Assembly: GCA_018136815.1 (NCBI GenBank)
Contig: CM030932.1
Location: forward strand, 5,494,407 to 5,558,406
Source: Isochrysis galbana
Lineage: Eukaryota > Haptophyta > Isochrysidales > Isochrysidaceae
Direction of reading: 5' to 3'
Length of the DNA: 64,000 bases
The position numbers and the translations under genes are program-made. The notes beneath the pieces were generated by a model that worked only from the letters and a program-made list of their open reading frames with translations, had not been told where the DNA came from and made no database searches. Below are positions 10,277-20,511 of this stretch, piece by piece; within the stretch, counting starts at the first letter, position 1; every line of letters starts with the position of its first letter.

Positions 10277-12610
10277 TCACGACCCTTTCCGTGCTTGCGA
10301 TTCAGCTGCTTCCGATGGTGGTTGGCTTGCTCCTTCCCCCCAGGTCTCGCCCTTGAACACAGCAGCCATTTTCCCCGTCATGGTCCCCGTTAACCGTTGG
10401 ACCATCTCCAAAGAGGGCGAGTGATGTTTATCTCGTTCCATGGCCTTTGAAGTCGAGTGATGCATGGTATCCCCGTTCTCTGAAGTGTCCCACGTGGAGC
10501 CTCGTAACTGTAAGACCCCGTCTCCGTTCTCATCCACGGGCTCTACCGCTGATGCAACGTGGCCTTGGGCATCTGCGGCGGGGGCTTCCCCTGCATGAGC
10601 CGCGACTGTTGACGATGTAGCGCCAATGTCATCACCACCTTTAGAGTGGTGGTGAGCAGCCTTACGTTTGCCCTCTGGGAGTAAGGATTGCTTAATGCCG
10701 TGTTCGAACTCGTCAACCGTCCACGAGAGCGAGTGAAGCATCTCGAGATGGGCCTCTTCTGGTATGTCATGCTTGATTGCGTAGTCACGTAGGAGCGCCT
10801 GTGATCGTGGAAGTCAATTTTTGGCTCGTGATTACCGTGGTCGCCCCTGCGACAGGTTGCTCGCCTTCAAACGGCCTCTTCCACTGAACCCCCGCCACGC
10901 CCCTATCCCGCCGTCCCCCCTTCTCCCGCTCACCTTCTCAGCAGGGTGAATGATCCCATCGGCCAAGACAACGCTGAGCATCAGATGGTAATCGCTGAGG
11001 CTGCGATCGACACCTGCCTTCAGATGGACCTAAAATAGCAGTAGTGCGGGATTGTGCCACGCGCCTGAGCCGACATTATCACGGGCGTAAAAGCCGGCCG
11101 TTCAGCACCACCTTGATGGTCTGGGGTACATGCTTCTATGGCATGTGCGCCCATGAACGGCTAAGCGATGCTAGATCCCATAGCACATCATTGGCCCGGA
11201 CGGTGCTCGATGCGAGGGACCATTAGTGAACGCACCTTTCGCGCTAGTTCCCGGTACAGAATGTTCAATACAGCCGCCTCAACAGCTTTATCGTTGCGCA
11301 TAGCCTCTTGCAGCTCACTCAATGGCCACTCCACGTACTTGCTGCGACGCGTCAGCACCACCTCGTTGGGATATTCCTGAGAATGCGCCGGGTGATGGAA
11401 TTGGTAGGTGCGACAAACTGATGCCCTACCATTAGACTACCTGTTGTCGAAGTGGATACGCCAATCCCCTCCATCTATTTGGCACGACATGCCACGGCAC
11501 GAGAGCAACCATGTCCACCCTACAGATGAAACCCATGAATGGACGACCAAGCTCTCGGCACAATCCTGCTTCTGCCCCTCGTCTCTCCCGCCGTTTCGAG
11601 TCTCAGCGCTATTTCATACACTCACCCTTCCGCATAGACCGGAGTTGATTAGTGCCGATCCACCGATGATGGATCTAAGCTCGACTTCCCCCCCCGAATT
11701 GCGTCGTTCAAGCACTGGCACGCTCGCGATGGAGCCCTCCTCCAGCGACCTGCTTTTCGACTTCGTGGCTTTGGCCCCCTGATCCATCAGAGGCTCCTTG
11801 CCAGCATAGAGATAGCGTAGACGTCTTCTGCCTGTGGCGTCCGTCTCCCAAGCCTGCGCCACTCCCGAGTGAAGCAGCAGCACGCGATCCAAAATATCCC
11901 CATTATGAACTAGGATAGTGCCTGGCTCTGCAATGTGCCAACGGCACATGTGCATCAGGGAGAAGAACTCGCGAGGCGTCACACCATATGGTGCGAAAAC
12001 GTTCTGAAACCTGCGGAGCAATGTGGTCGTTGGGATTTCGGATCCTGAGCACGGCCGTGACCATGGAGCAGAGAGGCAGATGGAGTGGCGTTGAGGCTCT
12101 TCGTGCAGGATATACTCACAACGCAAGCTCGTCCTCATCGAAGTAAACCTGCTTGCGGTCCTCGAGAAATAAGAGAGGGAGCATACCGATGAGACAGCCG
12201 GTCGTCATCCCCACTACGTTCGCTGCCAATTTTACACGGCGTGTGATGAGCAGCTGCGCTTGGGCGGCAGTGATTGGCGGAGAGCGCACGCCGAAACGGG
12301 CTGCAAGCGCCTCGATGTAATCGCCTATCCAGAGGCCCGCAACATCCGAGATGGTATTACCAAAGCCTGCCGCTGCGAGCGTCGACCACCCTAGCTTCTC
12401 GCCCAGGGTAAGATCGATCTGGTCGCCCGCGAGGATCATGATGCCGTTGTCAGCAATGCCAAACCCAACGAATGGGATGGCACTCGCGAGAGCGAGTTTG
12501 GCGAGCTGCACGCGGCAGGGCGGGACGGCGCTGCACCCAACCGTGCAGAGCGGCCTGCTCCACCAACCACCGCGCATCCGCCCCGCTAGTGCGCGTCGCG
12601 CGAGCAGCAT
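10277..12610 (-). CDS. TMEM65 / cyclic-nucleotide-binding-like fusion protein
   Basis: Five exons on the minus strand: 12610-12120, 12010-11626, 11376-11236, 11029-10934 and 10798-10277, all with GT-AG borders and consistent phases, about 544 residues. ATG 12610 gives an Arg-rich mitochondrial-type leader (MLLARRALAGRMRGGWW). Residues about 35-150 match TMEM65, an inner mitochondrial membrane protein: FGIADNGIMILAGD, GFGNTISDVAGLW, and a final membrane helix. Exons 2-3 encode a cyclic-nucleotide-binding/Popeye-like fold (AEPGTILVHNGDILDRVLLL, then YVEWPLSELQEAM). Exons 4-5 encode a helical segment resembling TerB-like domains (VLADGIIHPAEK) and a low-complexity tail with His and Ser. The fusion suggests ligand control of the membrane part; that is inference. 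The 206-bp intron between exons 3 and 4 could hide a further small exon. Confidence 0.8.
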
Positions 12611-12746
12611 CGTGCAGACGGGCGAGGTGCCGGCCGGCGCCTCCTTCAGGCTCGCCCCCCGCCTGGTGCGACAGCTCTCCCTCACTCTTGCTCAGCGTGT
12701 AGATGATGTCCATAGAGTCTACTACTACTACTAGTACTTTAGAGGC

Positions 12747-13200
12747 ATGAGATTCGTGAAGGGGCCCGCGACGTTCCCCATGGCTCCCACGGCCAAGCCC
12801 AAACCTCCCTCGCGCCCAGAGATGGCCAAACGGCACTACACTGTGCAGGCGCGCGATGCCCGCGCCCTCGAGCGAGCACGCGCGCTCGAGGACGTCCAAA
12901 TGGCGGTGGCCTACTGCCGCGAGCATAGCGTCGGCGCCAAAGCCAAAGCCGCCGTTGCCACGGGACTGTTCCCTCTGGCAACACGGCACAAGGTAACCAC
13001 CGCGCTTGCAAAGGCGGCGGAGGGAAAAGCAACAGCGAGAGACTCCAACCAACAGATCCTCACCAACAACGAGCGGTTGAAACTTGCTCAGTGGATGCCG
13101 TCCCGTGCTGACTCCCACGAGCCCCAAAACAGACACCAGATCTCTCGTAAGGTTTGCGAGATGCTCGGCGAGCGGCACCTCTCCCCCGCGGCGCCGGGGC
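12747..13200 (+). pseudogene. Transposase N-terminal fragment with HTH
   Basis: The open frame from ATG 12747 encodes a basic region and then ILTNNERLKLAQWM and NRHQISRKVCEMLGERH. This resembles the CENP-B/Tc5-type helix-turn-helix of pogo-like transposases, in which a short 'unfinished-task, NR-x-x-I-x-x-KV' helix pair precedes a DDE domain. After about residue 150 the frame becomes low-complexity Arg/Pro and no DDE domain follows, so it is a fragment. It starts 136 bp from the divergent TMEM65-fusion start, so the two may share a regulatory region. Assignment is by motif impression only. Confidence 0.4.
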
Positions 13201-13459
13201 AGCGGTCCTCGGGAATACCGAAGGGGGGGCCTCGCAAGCGGCGTGTGGCGTGTGGCCGCTCTGGCGAGGGTCTACGCGGCCACGCGGCCAGGAGTCCTAG
13301 AAGGCCAGCAAGCAGCAGGCAACCCTTTCGCCATGCTGAGGCGGTGCCGCGCGTGATGGGCCAGCCCGTTATGCGCAGCACCGTCATTTTGATGGCTTGC
13401 TGCCAGCCGTGCACTGCATGCGCGCGAGAGGCTGGCAGGCTGGCAATAGATGCCAGCAG

Positions 13460-13640
13460 GGGCGAGTTGGAGGGCGCAGGCGACGCGGTGCGCCCGCGCA
13501 GGGCTTTGTACTGCCTGCCCGGGGGTAACCGTGCCCGGGGAATGCAGGCGGAGGTCACGAGCGCGAAAACATTTTCGGGCCTGTGTGTTGAAATGGAAAT
13601 GGCATTAAATGGCGTCGAAAATATGTGCATATTTCTCATT
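13460..13640 (-). repeat. Dispersed fragment shared with 43400-43580
   Basis: On the minus strand, AACACACAGGCCCG, the GCGCGAAAACATTTTC complement and CCCGGGCACGGTTACCCCCG match 43425-43565 on the plus strand with scattered changes. In both copies the shared part encodes PRARLPP(G/D)RQY. It is probably part of a decayed element. Confidence 0.55.
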
Positions 13641-14059
13641 AGATTATGCCTAATATACCTACTATCTCGAGGATTGGGTGCTACGTGCTACGACGCACAT
13701 TCGACCGGAGGGGCGTGGGCGCGTTTGCCTGCAAATAAAGTAGAATTAAATAAAACTATTGACTATGGATTGACATCTATCTGGCCGCACTTACCAGACT
13801 ACGAACCCTTACGCACTATCACTCACGAGCACGAGCAGACTCACACTAGAACACTAGCTAGATATAGGAGACAGGCCAAGCACGTGTGTGAGTGAAGCAC
13901 AACAAACATACGAGCACAATGTCGACCATTTACACGCGTCCTGAAAGACGCACCCGTACTGAGCCTACGCCTCACGTCACGCTGCCTCGTGGCTCGCGCC
14001 TTCGGCGATTCTTGCGAGGGGGTTTCCGGGGTTGCAGGAACTTCGACAGGGAGTAGACG

Positions 14060-14690
14060 TTGCCCCGAGTCCGAGATCATGTTGTGCTTCTTGGTGGCGA
14101 TGTGGCTGCCGCGGGGATGCCTGCGAAATGCAGAACAAGATGGTTAGGTGTTAGCTACGAGGAGCGCGAGGCACAAGGCTGCTGGGGCAGCAGACAGGGC
14201 TGGAGTGGGGCACAGCGATACAGCGATCGCACCTTAGCGTGTCGAGGCGCGATGGCTTTGCGCCCCCCTGAATGCGATGCACTGCCGCCCACGCTGCGCA
14301 ACAAATCGCTGCTGCGCCGCCGGCCCTCCTCCCACGCCGCACAGGCCTCTGCCTGCGCCAGCTCCGCCTCGCCACACTGCCACCTGTGGAGCAGCTGCAG
14401 AAGGCGGTCACGATGCTGGGGCAGGCGTAGGGCGGACTGGGTGAACGCAAGGGCGGCCATCATGGGCTCGCTCGGGCGCGGGCGGGCGGCCGCACAGGCG
14501 GCGATCGCTCCGGAACTGCCGCACTCGCGCGACGGCCAGCCCGCGCAGAGCGGCATTGTCATGCGCGGTGGGGTCCATGTCCATGGGCAGGGCCAGGAGG
14601 GGGTGGGGGGTGGGGGGTGGGGCAAGGAGCAAGGAGTGGCCAGCGCGCAGCGCAGAGCAGCAGAGTGAGTGGCGTCTTTTTACCTTTTCT
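14060..14690 (-). other. GC-rich region with an uncertain open frame
   Basis: A minus-strand frame (14625-14155, no ATG at its 5' end) has an alpha-helical stretch (LLQLLHRWQCGEAELAQAEA) that looks protein-like. Neither splice partners nor a family could be recognised. The plus strand is open as well because of the high GC content. It is left as an unresolved candidate. Confidence 0.2.
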
Positions 14691-14699
14691 CATATGTAT

Positions 14700-15089
14700 T
14701 GTATTCCGCGCGGGGGGAAGCATCGAGAGGCCCCGCTTCCGCGCGGGGGGAAGGATCGGGAGGCCCCGCTTCCGCGCGGGGGAACGGTGCCCCCCTGGCG
14801 ATATTCGGACAGACAGACCCGGTTCTTGCACCCTAAAGAAAAAGAAGCAAAAAGAAAACGGGTGCTACGCACGGGACTCCCTCTGGGCGGTAAACACGCC
14901 CCTCCGGTCGTGATTACCAGGGAGTACCCTAAGATCGCATGATAAAACCTCAATCTTGACTTGGTGAATTTGCACGCCTTAGAGGTTAAAAGCCCTGTTT
15001 GACCGCCCCACCAAATACGGGAAAGACGTATTTCCCATGTAAAGAGAGTCGAAGCCGTTGAGTCGCTGCAAACCCCTCCGATTCTGTAC
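14700..15089. other. Intergenic beside the assembly gap
   Basis: Three near-tandem copies of a CCGCGCGGGGGGAA unit lie at about 14707-14785. The dispersed motif GTTTGACCGCCCCACC lies at about 14997. No gene seen. Confidence 0.4.
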
Positions 15090-15189
15090 NNNNNNNNNNN
15101 NNNNNNNNNNNNNNNNNNNNNNNNNNNNNNNNNNNNNNNNNNNNNNNNNNNNNNNNNNNNNNNNNNNNNNNNNNNNNNNNNNNNNNNNN
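15090..15189. other. Assembly gap (100 N)
   Basis: Exactly 100 N, the usual placeholder for a gap of unknown length. It interrupts the 3' part of the J-domain protein gene. Confidence 0.99.
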
Positions 15190-16150
15190 ACGAGCTCAAG
15201 ACTCCGTCAAGACGCATGGGCACCAGCACGAGGAAGAGCGAGCGAGCAAGGGCTCTGAAGAGATCGTGACATGCGGGCGACAGAACCCCTTGAGACGCAT
15301 CGACGCCATAGGTTCGAGACCGCCACTTGAAGAGCAATCGGAACAAAGCAATGCCCTCGAAAATGTACATTGGCACACACGCGACGACGTATGACAGCGA
15401 AAATATACCGTCAGCAATGGAACTAAGTAAGATCATCATAGCAGTGAGGCATGCAACCTTCAGTGTGAGACCATTTAGCCGGGAACGTGTGGCTGGTGAT
15501 CTGATGGTCACAAAACATCTAAAGAGGCCATAAGGACAATGATGTGAGTTGAGTCAGAATGAACGTCTCACTTGAGAAAGTATGGCACTGGATCTGTGGG
15601 AATGACTAGCGCACATGGAAGCCGAAAACAAGATTCCGAGCAGCCAGAGAGGGGCCAAGAGAATCACGAGGGAATCATCTGCATTTCCGGATAGCTTCAT
15701 GAATAATTTGACAAAGGTCACAGTGATGATAAGAATGATGAAAGATGCGCAACAGCAGAGTAGATGTATCAAGGAAAGCGGCTGGAGCTGCAGCTTCTCG
15801 GACGTGGTGTCACCATCTGCGCTCGCGTACGCCCGGTACGTCTCGTACATTCGAAGACCGCGCTCACCGTACCAGTCGTAGATCCGTCGCTTCTGCGGAC
15901 AACTCAGCACCTCGTACGCAAGCACCACCTCTTGGAAGCGATGGGTCGCTGTGTCATCATGCGGATTACGATCAGGGTGATGCCTGAGCGACATGCGCCG
16001 GAAGGCTCGCTTTATCTCCTCCTCGGTTGCATCTGTCCGCGGAAGGCCGAGCATTTGGTACAGCCGGAGGCGGTCGGACGCGGCCATGTGAGGCGCCAGC
16101 CAGCCTCTCTTCGGGTGGCGCGAAAACACCGTGAAGAAGATATCGTTCAT
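15190..16150 (-). CDS. J-domain (DnaJ-type) membrane protein, truncated by gap
   Basis: Exon 1 starts at ATG 16150 (or ATG 16087, which starts right before the J domain). The J domain has YQMLGLPRTDATEEEIKRAF, then LRHHPDRNP with the invariant HPD, then the FQEVVLAYEVLSCPQKRRIYD helix. Two hydrophobic segments follow (about residues 130-150 and 160-180). A second exon from about 15518 continues with further membrane segments (LTAMMILLSS, VVACVPMYIFEGIALF) and LVPMRLDGV, similar to TMEM185-type repeats. A donor at 15571 (CAA|GTGAGA) is clear, but the acceptor that keeps the frame was not resolved. The 3' end is lost in the gap. J proteins stimulate Hsp70 ATPase, and this one would act at a membrane. 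Confidence 0.7.
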
Positions 16151-16619
16151 GAAGCGTTATTAATCCTTACTGCCGGCCCGCAGCGCCAATTTTGGCGCTT
16201 CGGATTTGATCTTATTTGCGGCTTGTGCGGGAGGAGGAACTGCGTGTAAGAGATAAACGAGAGGGCACGAGCGAACAGAAGGTGGAACATATTTTCTGGG
16301 TGTGTCGCCAACTCCCAGGGCCGACGGCCCTCGTCGCCCCCCCCCCCCCTGCCCTTCGGTGTCGGTGTCCCTCCCTGGCATGATGGAGGAGGAACAGCTC
16401 TCATAACCAGAGGCTTAAAGAGCACTCCAATGGGTGAAAGCCCACGAGCCACGAGCCACGAGCAAGCGACAGGGGGCAGAACCAACGCGTCCAAATTCCA
16501 AGGAATTCGGATGGGTTCGCAGATGTTGGCTAAACCACCATGGGATATGCGCAAATATAACGGGATAGACAATGACCAATACCTCGTGCCTCGTGATATT
16601 AGGTAATAAATAAAATAAA
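16151..16619. other. Intergenic, no gene seen
   Basis: The upstream region of the J-protein gene. A C-run lies at about 16329-16339. No repeat or gene recognised. Confidence 0.4.
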
Positions 16620-16935
16620 ATAATTAATGTTATATCCTAGCCAACCCCACTAGCTAATTGGACACAACTTTTCCGTCCCGGAATCCCGCCATGCCTGACG
16701 ACTGACGAGCCAGGTGTCCGAGTGCTACCGGGGGGAGGGGGCAAAGCCCCCTCCCCTCGATATTTGTCCTCCCCCCAGTGCACGCACCGACCCCGCGCAC
16801 CCCAGGACGTCCTCTCCTCGAGTCCACGCTGGGGGAAAACCCCTTTCGGGTAAAAGCAACGCAGGGGGGGGGGGGGGGCACTCGTGAATAGGGGCCCAGG
16901 AGCGCTAATCTCTCCTCGCCGAAGCGAGTGGCCGC
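16620..16935. repeat. Dispersed repeat 'D', copy 1
   Basis: Begins TTATATCCTAGCCAACCCC and contains CCCGGAATCCCGCCATGC, GATATTTGTCCTCC and CTCCTCGAGTCCACG. A collinear copy is at 21415-21700. The last part (GGCACTCGTGAA...GCCGAAGCGAG) recurs at 22590-22660. Confidence 0.75.
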
Positions 16936-17084
16936 GGCGAGCCGCGGCCCTTCCCTCCTGGCTCTGGCGCCCCCGTCTTCTCTTACCCAAACGGGGCGAG
17001 AAGACACGTTTCTGCCGGAGGGGAGAGCTGCCGCTCCCCCCTCCCCTCCCTCTTCCCTTTTCCTCCTCTCTTCCCTGCGGCGGG

Positions 17085-17580
17085 GGCATGCACACGGCGT
17101 GCGCCTGCCGAAACTTTTTTCTGTGCATCCGTGACGGCGTGCGGAAACTTCCATGCGCACGCACGGAGTCCCCGTGGGGCATGGAATACATCATGGCGGT
17201 CGCGTACGCTGAAACGGATCCCATGGTGCAAGTGCACCGAGCAGCTGGCAAACTCTACATGGAGAACAAGGAGGCTGTCCTCAGGTCGCGCACGCGTCAC
17301 GGACCTCGCCACCCAAGATCAGCCAAGCGACATCGTCGCCTGCCAGCAGAAAGACATCGACAATAGGATCGAGGAAGAGGAAGAGGGATGTGAGAAAAAG
17401 ACGAAGAAGATGAAAACTCAGCCCGCGTAGATGGGGGTATTGAGAGGCGGGGGGGGGAAAGCGTGATTAGCTTTGTACTCATCTTCCTAATACTTATATT
17501 ACGTGGCTACCTAAAGAGAAAACAAGCATATATGGGTGACAAAAAAAATCACCTGGCCCTCTTTTGACGGAACGCGACAT
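17085..17580 (+). mobile_element. T1 element fragment with partial passenger gene
   Basis: The right terminus CTTTTGACGGAACGCGACAT ends at 17580. The passenger frame is present only from GMEYIMAVAYAETDPMVQV onward (17178-17430), ending KKTKKMKTQPA. A one-base shift after the IS/RVT region breaks it. The start of the passenger is replaced by a GC-rich block (17085-17175) shared with 5935-6005. The left terminus is absent. Confidence 0.6.
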
Positions 17581-18116
17581 CGGGCTCCCCAGATGAACTG
17601 TGCGCCGCGCTAGCCGCCGCGGTGCGCCTTCGCGAGTTCGCGACTCGTTCCCAAAGAGGAAACGAGCTTCGCTCCGACAGCCTGCAGCCTGCATGCAGCC
17701 CGCAACAAACTGCCCTCTGGCCGTCTAGCGGCCCCTGGAGGCTCCTGGAGGCCAGCTCAGGGGGCACAGGAGGCTGGGGCTGGGCCCTGGCCTCCCCTGC
17801 CTCTCCCTCGCTGGCGCTCCAGCGCCTCTGGGGCCCCCAATCTGCACCTGTCTGCCTGTCAACCAGGGGGGGGGGAGGGGTTGGAGCGATGGCGATTGGC
17901 TGGCCACGCCGGGCCACGACGAAAAGCCTAAGCCTATGGGGAGGAGGGTGGTGGGTGGTGGGTGGGTCAGCAGGGCAGTGTGCTCCTGGCAAGCCATCAG
18001 GCATGCCAGGAGCATGGGTGGTTCCTCTCCTAATGCAGGGGAGGAGTGGGGAGAGGGAGAGGGGGGGCTCGTGCCTCAAGCCCCCCCATGGGCGAACTAA
18101 GAACTAAGTATAAACT
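17581..18116 (-). repeat. R1 head block with extra segment
   Basis: 17585-17690 matches 56545-56640 (CTCCCC, GTGCGCCGCGCTAGCCGCC, AAACGAGCTTCGCTCCGACAG). 17700-18116 is the R1 'B' block, with the head AAGTATAAACTTAGTTGTTA at the right end. The R1 tail is missing; T1 sequence lies at the junction instead. Confidence 0.6.
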
Positions 18117-18465
18117 TAGTTGTTAGTTGTCAGGCGCGCGATGAAGATGAAGAGAGGCGAGCCCCTCTCCCTCTCGGCGGGGGTACCATGTTTGGCCCCA
18201 TACCATGGGGACCCAGCGATAGATAACAACGTTGTGTAGACGAGAGGTAACATCGATCGGCTAGCGCACTCTAGCGACTAGCCACGGGGTAAACCGCAGC
18301 GTTGCCACACCGGCACACCGGCATTAGCACATTAGCACGGCTGACTCGTCTACAATAGATCTCCACTTAGAGAAGAAGTCTACTTAGTGAAGGGTTCAAA
18401 TCACCCCCGTCGGGCGCGAGCGACTCTTCCCCGAGCAAGGTCGCTCGACAGATCGCAGGCAGCCC

Positions 18466-20373
18466 ATGGACTTTGACGCCGTCGCGCTGCTCGATAGGCA
18501 ACTGGCGGAGCTGACCGCGGGCGGAGACGGCGAGAATCTACACCTTGAATTACAGGAGGCAAGGCGCTTGCTCGCCGAACGCGATGAGGACATCCGATCC
18601 TACGAGGCACATCTGACAGCACTCGAAGCTGACCGCAGCATGATGCACAGGATTTTGGCAGAGGCGAAAGCTGAAGCGAAAAGCTTGGAGGATCTTCGGA
18701 AGGCCGGTGATGAAGCACTTGCCGAGATGAAGAAGCGTGTGGCCTCTGCGGAGGCTGCGGCCAGGCAAGTACCACGGGTGCAAGCTGCATTGGCACGTCA
18801 AGAGATTGAGGGGAAGTTACTAGCTACCGCTCTGAAGGAATTCGAGATGGATGCAGCTGACATGGCAGCAACTCTGCTTGAAATGAGTGAAAATTTGAAG
18901 GCGGCGCAGTGTACGACCGCCGCCGACGCAATGCGCGCTCTCCGTGAGCGTGACGCTGCTGAGCAACATTTGGCGGAAGAGCGACATGAATGTGCCAAGC
19001 TTCGCGGTTCAGTCAAAGCTCTTGATGAAAAACTGGCCGACATTTCTGCACAGCTGAGCAAAGAACGTGCCCAATTAATCTCAGCACGCGAGCTGGCGAC
19101 CAGCGAAGCCACGCGGATAGGGGCATTGGAGGTCAAGCTGACGGCTCGCGATGAAGCTCTCAGTGAACTCCATGCCGCCCTTGTATCAAACCAGCAAGCT
19201 CTTGCTGCAGCACAACAGGCTGTCATTGCTGAAAGCAGAACATCGGCGGCACACGAAGCAGAGGTGCTCCGCCTCAAAGCGCGTGTTGGTGTCCTCGAAA
19301 GTGAAGCCGCACAGGCCAGACGGGCTGTGGCTGACAGGATGGAGGACGAAGCTGACACTCGTGCTCATACAGCTCAGCTTGTGCGCGAGCAGCAAGAGGC
19401 TTCGCGTGCTATAGAGAATGCACATGCAGCAGAACTCCGTAGGATTCTCGACGCAAAGCAAACAGCCGAATCAACCGTTCAAGAGCTTGGCCGTGAGTTG
19501 GAGGGGATGCGGGCCGCCCTCGCAGCTGCGCGACTGGCCGCCGACCATTCAGCCCAGCTTGCCTCACACAAACATGCCAGTGAGATGGCACAACTCCGTG
19601 AGGAGTCTTCCCGCGAGCTCGAGGAGCTTCGCCGGCGAGCAGCAGACCTCACGAATTCTGCCAATACGAATGCACGACGTTTGGCAAAGGCGGAAGCTGA
19701 GCTTCGGAGATTGTGTCAGGTGGAGAAGCGCGCAGCAGGATTGGAAACCCGGCTCCAATCGGCCGAGGCGGACTTGCAAAAGAAGACGGATGCTCTCGAG
19801 CGGGTGCTGAAGCGTAAAGGAGGAGTGGCGGGGTTGCATCCTTCGTCAATAGGCCCAAAAGACATCGAGCGACTGTCTGTGCCTCCACAAAGCTTTCAGG
19901 TCTCGTCGACCGAGGCCAATCCGTCAGAGCCCTTCACGCAACCTAGCTCAACAATTGCGTTCCAATCCAACCCTTCAGTCACAAATACTGCTCTCAAAGG
20001 TGAGACTGACCTTGGCGGCCAACATTCGCAAAATATAGCGCTGAATAATTCAACAATCTCTTCAGAGAAAGAGAATACTACTCATTCGAATGGGGGGCAA
20101 GCATGCATAAAATTGAATTCGGTTGCGCAAGTACGGCGGCGAGATCCATCCCCCATGCCCGGAGGCAACGTTCACCAACGTGTCCCCTCCCATCATTCCA
20201 TGGCCTTGAAGTCTAACAACAGCGCCACTCTCAGCACGAAGAGATCGGCGTCTGAGCAACGCCGGAGGACCGCTTTGCGTGTGGTGCCCTCGCGCTACGC
20301 GTCGCCATTCGTGCGGTCAAGTGTCACAAGCACACCCGTGGCTTCAACTCCCACGAACCGGCATGCTATTTGA
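18466..20373 (+). CDS. Long coiled-coil protein
   Basis: A single-exon 635-residue protein from ATG 18466. Residues 1 to about 450 are nearly continuous heptad-type coiled coil rich in Ala, Glu, Leu, Lys and Arg, with few Pro or Gly (for example LEVKLTARDEALSELHAAL). The last 185 residues are Ser/Thr/Asn-rich with basic patches (RRDPSPMPG, SEQRRRTALRVVPSRYA) and look disordered. No enzyme motif, signal peptide or membrane segment is seen. The composition suits a cytoskeletal, basal-body or tethering protein, but that is only inference and no named family is recognised. The reading frame has ordinary mixed codon use and no close repeats, so it is a real gene. Confidence 0.75.
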   Translation: MDFDAVALLDRQLAELTAGGDGENLHLELQEARRLLAERDEDIRSYEAHLTALEADRSMMHRILAEAKAEAKSLEDLRKAGDEALAEMKKRVASAEAAARQVPRVQAALARQEIEGKLLATALKEFEMDAADMAATLLEMSENLKAAQCTTAADAMRALRERDAAEQHLAEERHECAKLRGSVKALDEKLADISAQLSKERAQLISARELATSEATRIGALEVKLTARDEALSELHAALVSNQQALAAAQQAVIAESRTSAAHEAEVLRLKARVGVLESEAAQARRAVADRMEDEADTRAHTAQLVREQQEASRAIENAHAAELRRILDAKQTAESTVQELGRELEGMRAALAAARLAADHSAQLASHKHASEMAQLREESSRELEELRRRAADLTNSANTNARRLAKAEAELRRLCQVEKRAAGLETRLQSAEADLQKKTDALERVLKRKGGVAGLHPSSIGPKDIERLSVPPQSFQVSSTEANPSEPFTQPSSTIAFQSNPSVTNTALKGETDLGGQHSQNIALNNSTISSEKENTTHSNGGQACIKLNSVAQVRRRDPSPMPGGNVHQRVPSHHSMALKSNNSATLSTKRSASEQRRRTALRVVPSRYASPFVRSSVTSTPVASTPTNRHAI

Positions 20374-20511
20374 CAAAACTGTGTAATCGTCTACGACGAT
20401 ACTGGGCGGGGGAGAGGACATGGGGTGGATTGTTTGTTGTTAGCCCGTTCCCTTGCAGCTGCATTGGCAGATCCTAGATGAGTGTGGGTTTCGTGTGAAA
20501 TATTTGAGTTT

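Noticed and set aside
11395-11465. tRNA-like A-box (TAGTCTAATGGTAGGGC on the minus strand) with a TTGTCGC loop
   Set aside because: The anticodon and acceptor stems do not pair and no B-box follows; it lies in an intron of the TMEM65-fusion gene.
12116-12685. Start of the TMEM65 fusion at 12685
   Set aside because: That codon is GTG; the first ATG, which also gives a good mitochondrial leader, is at 12610.
15310-15325. GGTTCGAGACC B-box-like sequence
   Set aside because: Lies in the coding exon of the J-domain protein and has no A-box partner; chance.
14690-15511. 273-codon frame running through the N gap
   Set aside because: The part below the gap (14690-15089) is repeat-like sequence without membrane segments; only the part above the gap belongs to the J-domain protein gene.
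18380-18410. GGGTTCAAATCACCC, similar to a tRNA T-arm
   Set aside because: No D-arm or acceptor stem at the expected distance.
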